Source of the DNA: Kiritimatiellia bacterium
Lineage (GTDB): Bacteria; Verrucomicrobiota; Kiritimatiellia; RFP12; UBA3636
Length of the DNA stretch: 7,751 nucleotides
Reading direction: 5' to 3'
NCBI GenBank assembly: GCA_016295275.1
Contig: JAEDLN010000111.1
Location: 1 to 7,751, forward strand
Part shown: positions 7,614 through 7,751 of the stretch, one piece after another
Layout: the number at the start of each line of letters is the position of its first letter
Numbering within the stretch: position 1 is the first letter of the stretch
Notes under the pieces: generated by a model
The model's input: only the letters and a program-made list of their open reading frames with translations
The model's database searches: none
Told to the model about the DNA's origin: nothing
Made by a program: the position numbers and the translations under genes

Positions 7614-7661
7614 CGCGGCACATCTGCCGCGTATGCGCAAAGCCGCGCCACATCTGCCGCG
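7614..7661. repeat. 13-base direct repeat CACATCTGCCGCG, first copy within a hairpin
   Basis: CACATCTGCCGCG occurs at 7619-7631 and 7649-7661, a 30-base period. At the first copy, CGCGGCA (7614-7620) and TGCCGCG (7625-7631) form a 7-bp stem around a CATC loop. At the second copy the left arm has diverged to CGCGCCA, so the stem is lost. This looks like a tandem duplication of a palindromic unit followed by decay of one arm. Confidence 0.5.
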
Positions 7662-7698
7662 CTCCGCGTCATTTTCAGACAAAACAGAGTCATTTTTT

Positions 7699-7718
7699 GG
7701 GGGGGTGGGGGCGAGGGG
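7699..7718 (+). other. G-run tract with G-quadruplex potential
   Basis: Seven G, T, five G, CGA, then four G lie in a row on the plus strand, just after a six-T run at 7693-7698. Splitting the seven-G run gives four runs of at least three G separated by very short loops, enough for a predicted quadruplex. A homopolymer this long is also prone to sequencing or assembly length error. Confidence 0.4.
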
Positions 7719-7726
7719 TCAGGTAC

Positions 7727-7743
7727 GCCGAGCAAAACTCGGC
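7727..7743. repeat. Edge hairpin GCCGAG-CAAAA-CTCGGC
   Basis: A perfect 6-bp stem (7727-7732 with 7738-7743) encloses a CAAAA loop. It is preceded by GGGGTCAGGTAC and followed by TGAACTAA at the end of the window. It may be an end of a further repeat element or the start of a terminator continuing to the right; the window edge prevents a decision. Confidence 0.4.
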
Positions 7744-7751
7744 TGAACTAA

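Larger units (their letters stand above)
7379..7751. other. Non-coding, repeat-rich intergenic stretch
   Basis: This stretch follows the last stop codon and contains no credible gene. Open frames across it translate to low-complexity Arg/Pro/Gly-rich peptides made by the repeats. It holds a long nested inverted repeat, two copies of a 13-base palindrome, two short GC hairpins, 13-base and 8-base direct repeats (GTCATTTT at 7668-7675 and 7689-7696), G-runs and a hairpin at the right edge. There is no stem followed by a clean T-tract next to the stop, so no confident intrinsic terminator can be called. The density of palindromes suggests an intergenic REP-like cluster. Confidence 0.75.

Noticed and set aside
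7186..7653. 155-codon minus-strand frame overlapping the end of the beta-helix and the repeat region
   Set aside because: Its predicted peptide is built from repeat-derived segments such as PPGTVPAGDPAKPPGTVP, and it overlaps a well-supported gene.
7522..7661. CRISPR array
   Set aside because: The repeats are only 13 bases, occur twice each, and their flanks are not uniform spacers.
7480..7746. 88-codon plus-strand frame across the intergenic repeats
   Set aside because: The peptide is Arg/Gly/Pro-rich, reads straight through palindromes and G-runs, and resembles no protein family I know.

Overview
The window is a piece of a carbohydrate-degradation locus from a GC-rich bacterium. The protein types point to the Planctomycetota/Verrucomicrobiota/Lentisphaerota/Kiritimatiellota group: a GH106-type rhamnosidase, a secreted PF12831-type FAD oxidoreductase with a carbohydrate-binding-like front domain, and many cysteines in both proteins. 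This taxonomic call is inference from protein style, since no rRNA or marker gene is present.

Layout. Positions 2-3028 (+) hold a nearly complete alpha-L-rhamnosidase-like protein (GH106 type). Its extreme N-terminus, presumably a signal peptide, lies beyond the left edge. Twelve bases after its stop, positions 3041-7378 (+) encode a 1445-residue secreted multidomain protein. Its order is signal peptide, golvesin/xanthan-lyase-like beta-sandwich, FAD-dependent oxidoreductase, two beta-sandwich-like regions, and a right-handed beta-helix. The beta-helix closely resembles glycoside hydrolase family 110 (alpha-1,3-galactosidase) and keeps three aspartates in the spacing I recall for the GH110 catalytic residues. 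The last 373 bases (7379-7751) are non-coding and dense with palindromes, direct repeats and G-runs, resembling an intergenic REP-type repeat cluster.

How the genes may work together. The two genes share a strand, almost touch, and are very likely one transcription unit. A simple reading is sequential exo-attack on a secreted or surface-exposed glycan carrying alpha-rhamnose and alpha-galactose ends. The FAD domain may oxidise a sugar of the same glycan. The single-chain joining of a flavin oxidoreductase to a GH110-like hydrolase is the most noteworthy item in the window. No transporter, regulator, RNA gene, CRISPR array or intact transposase gene is visible.
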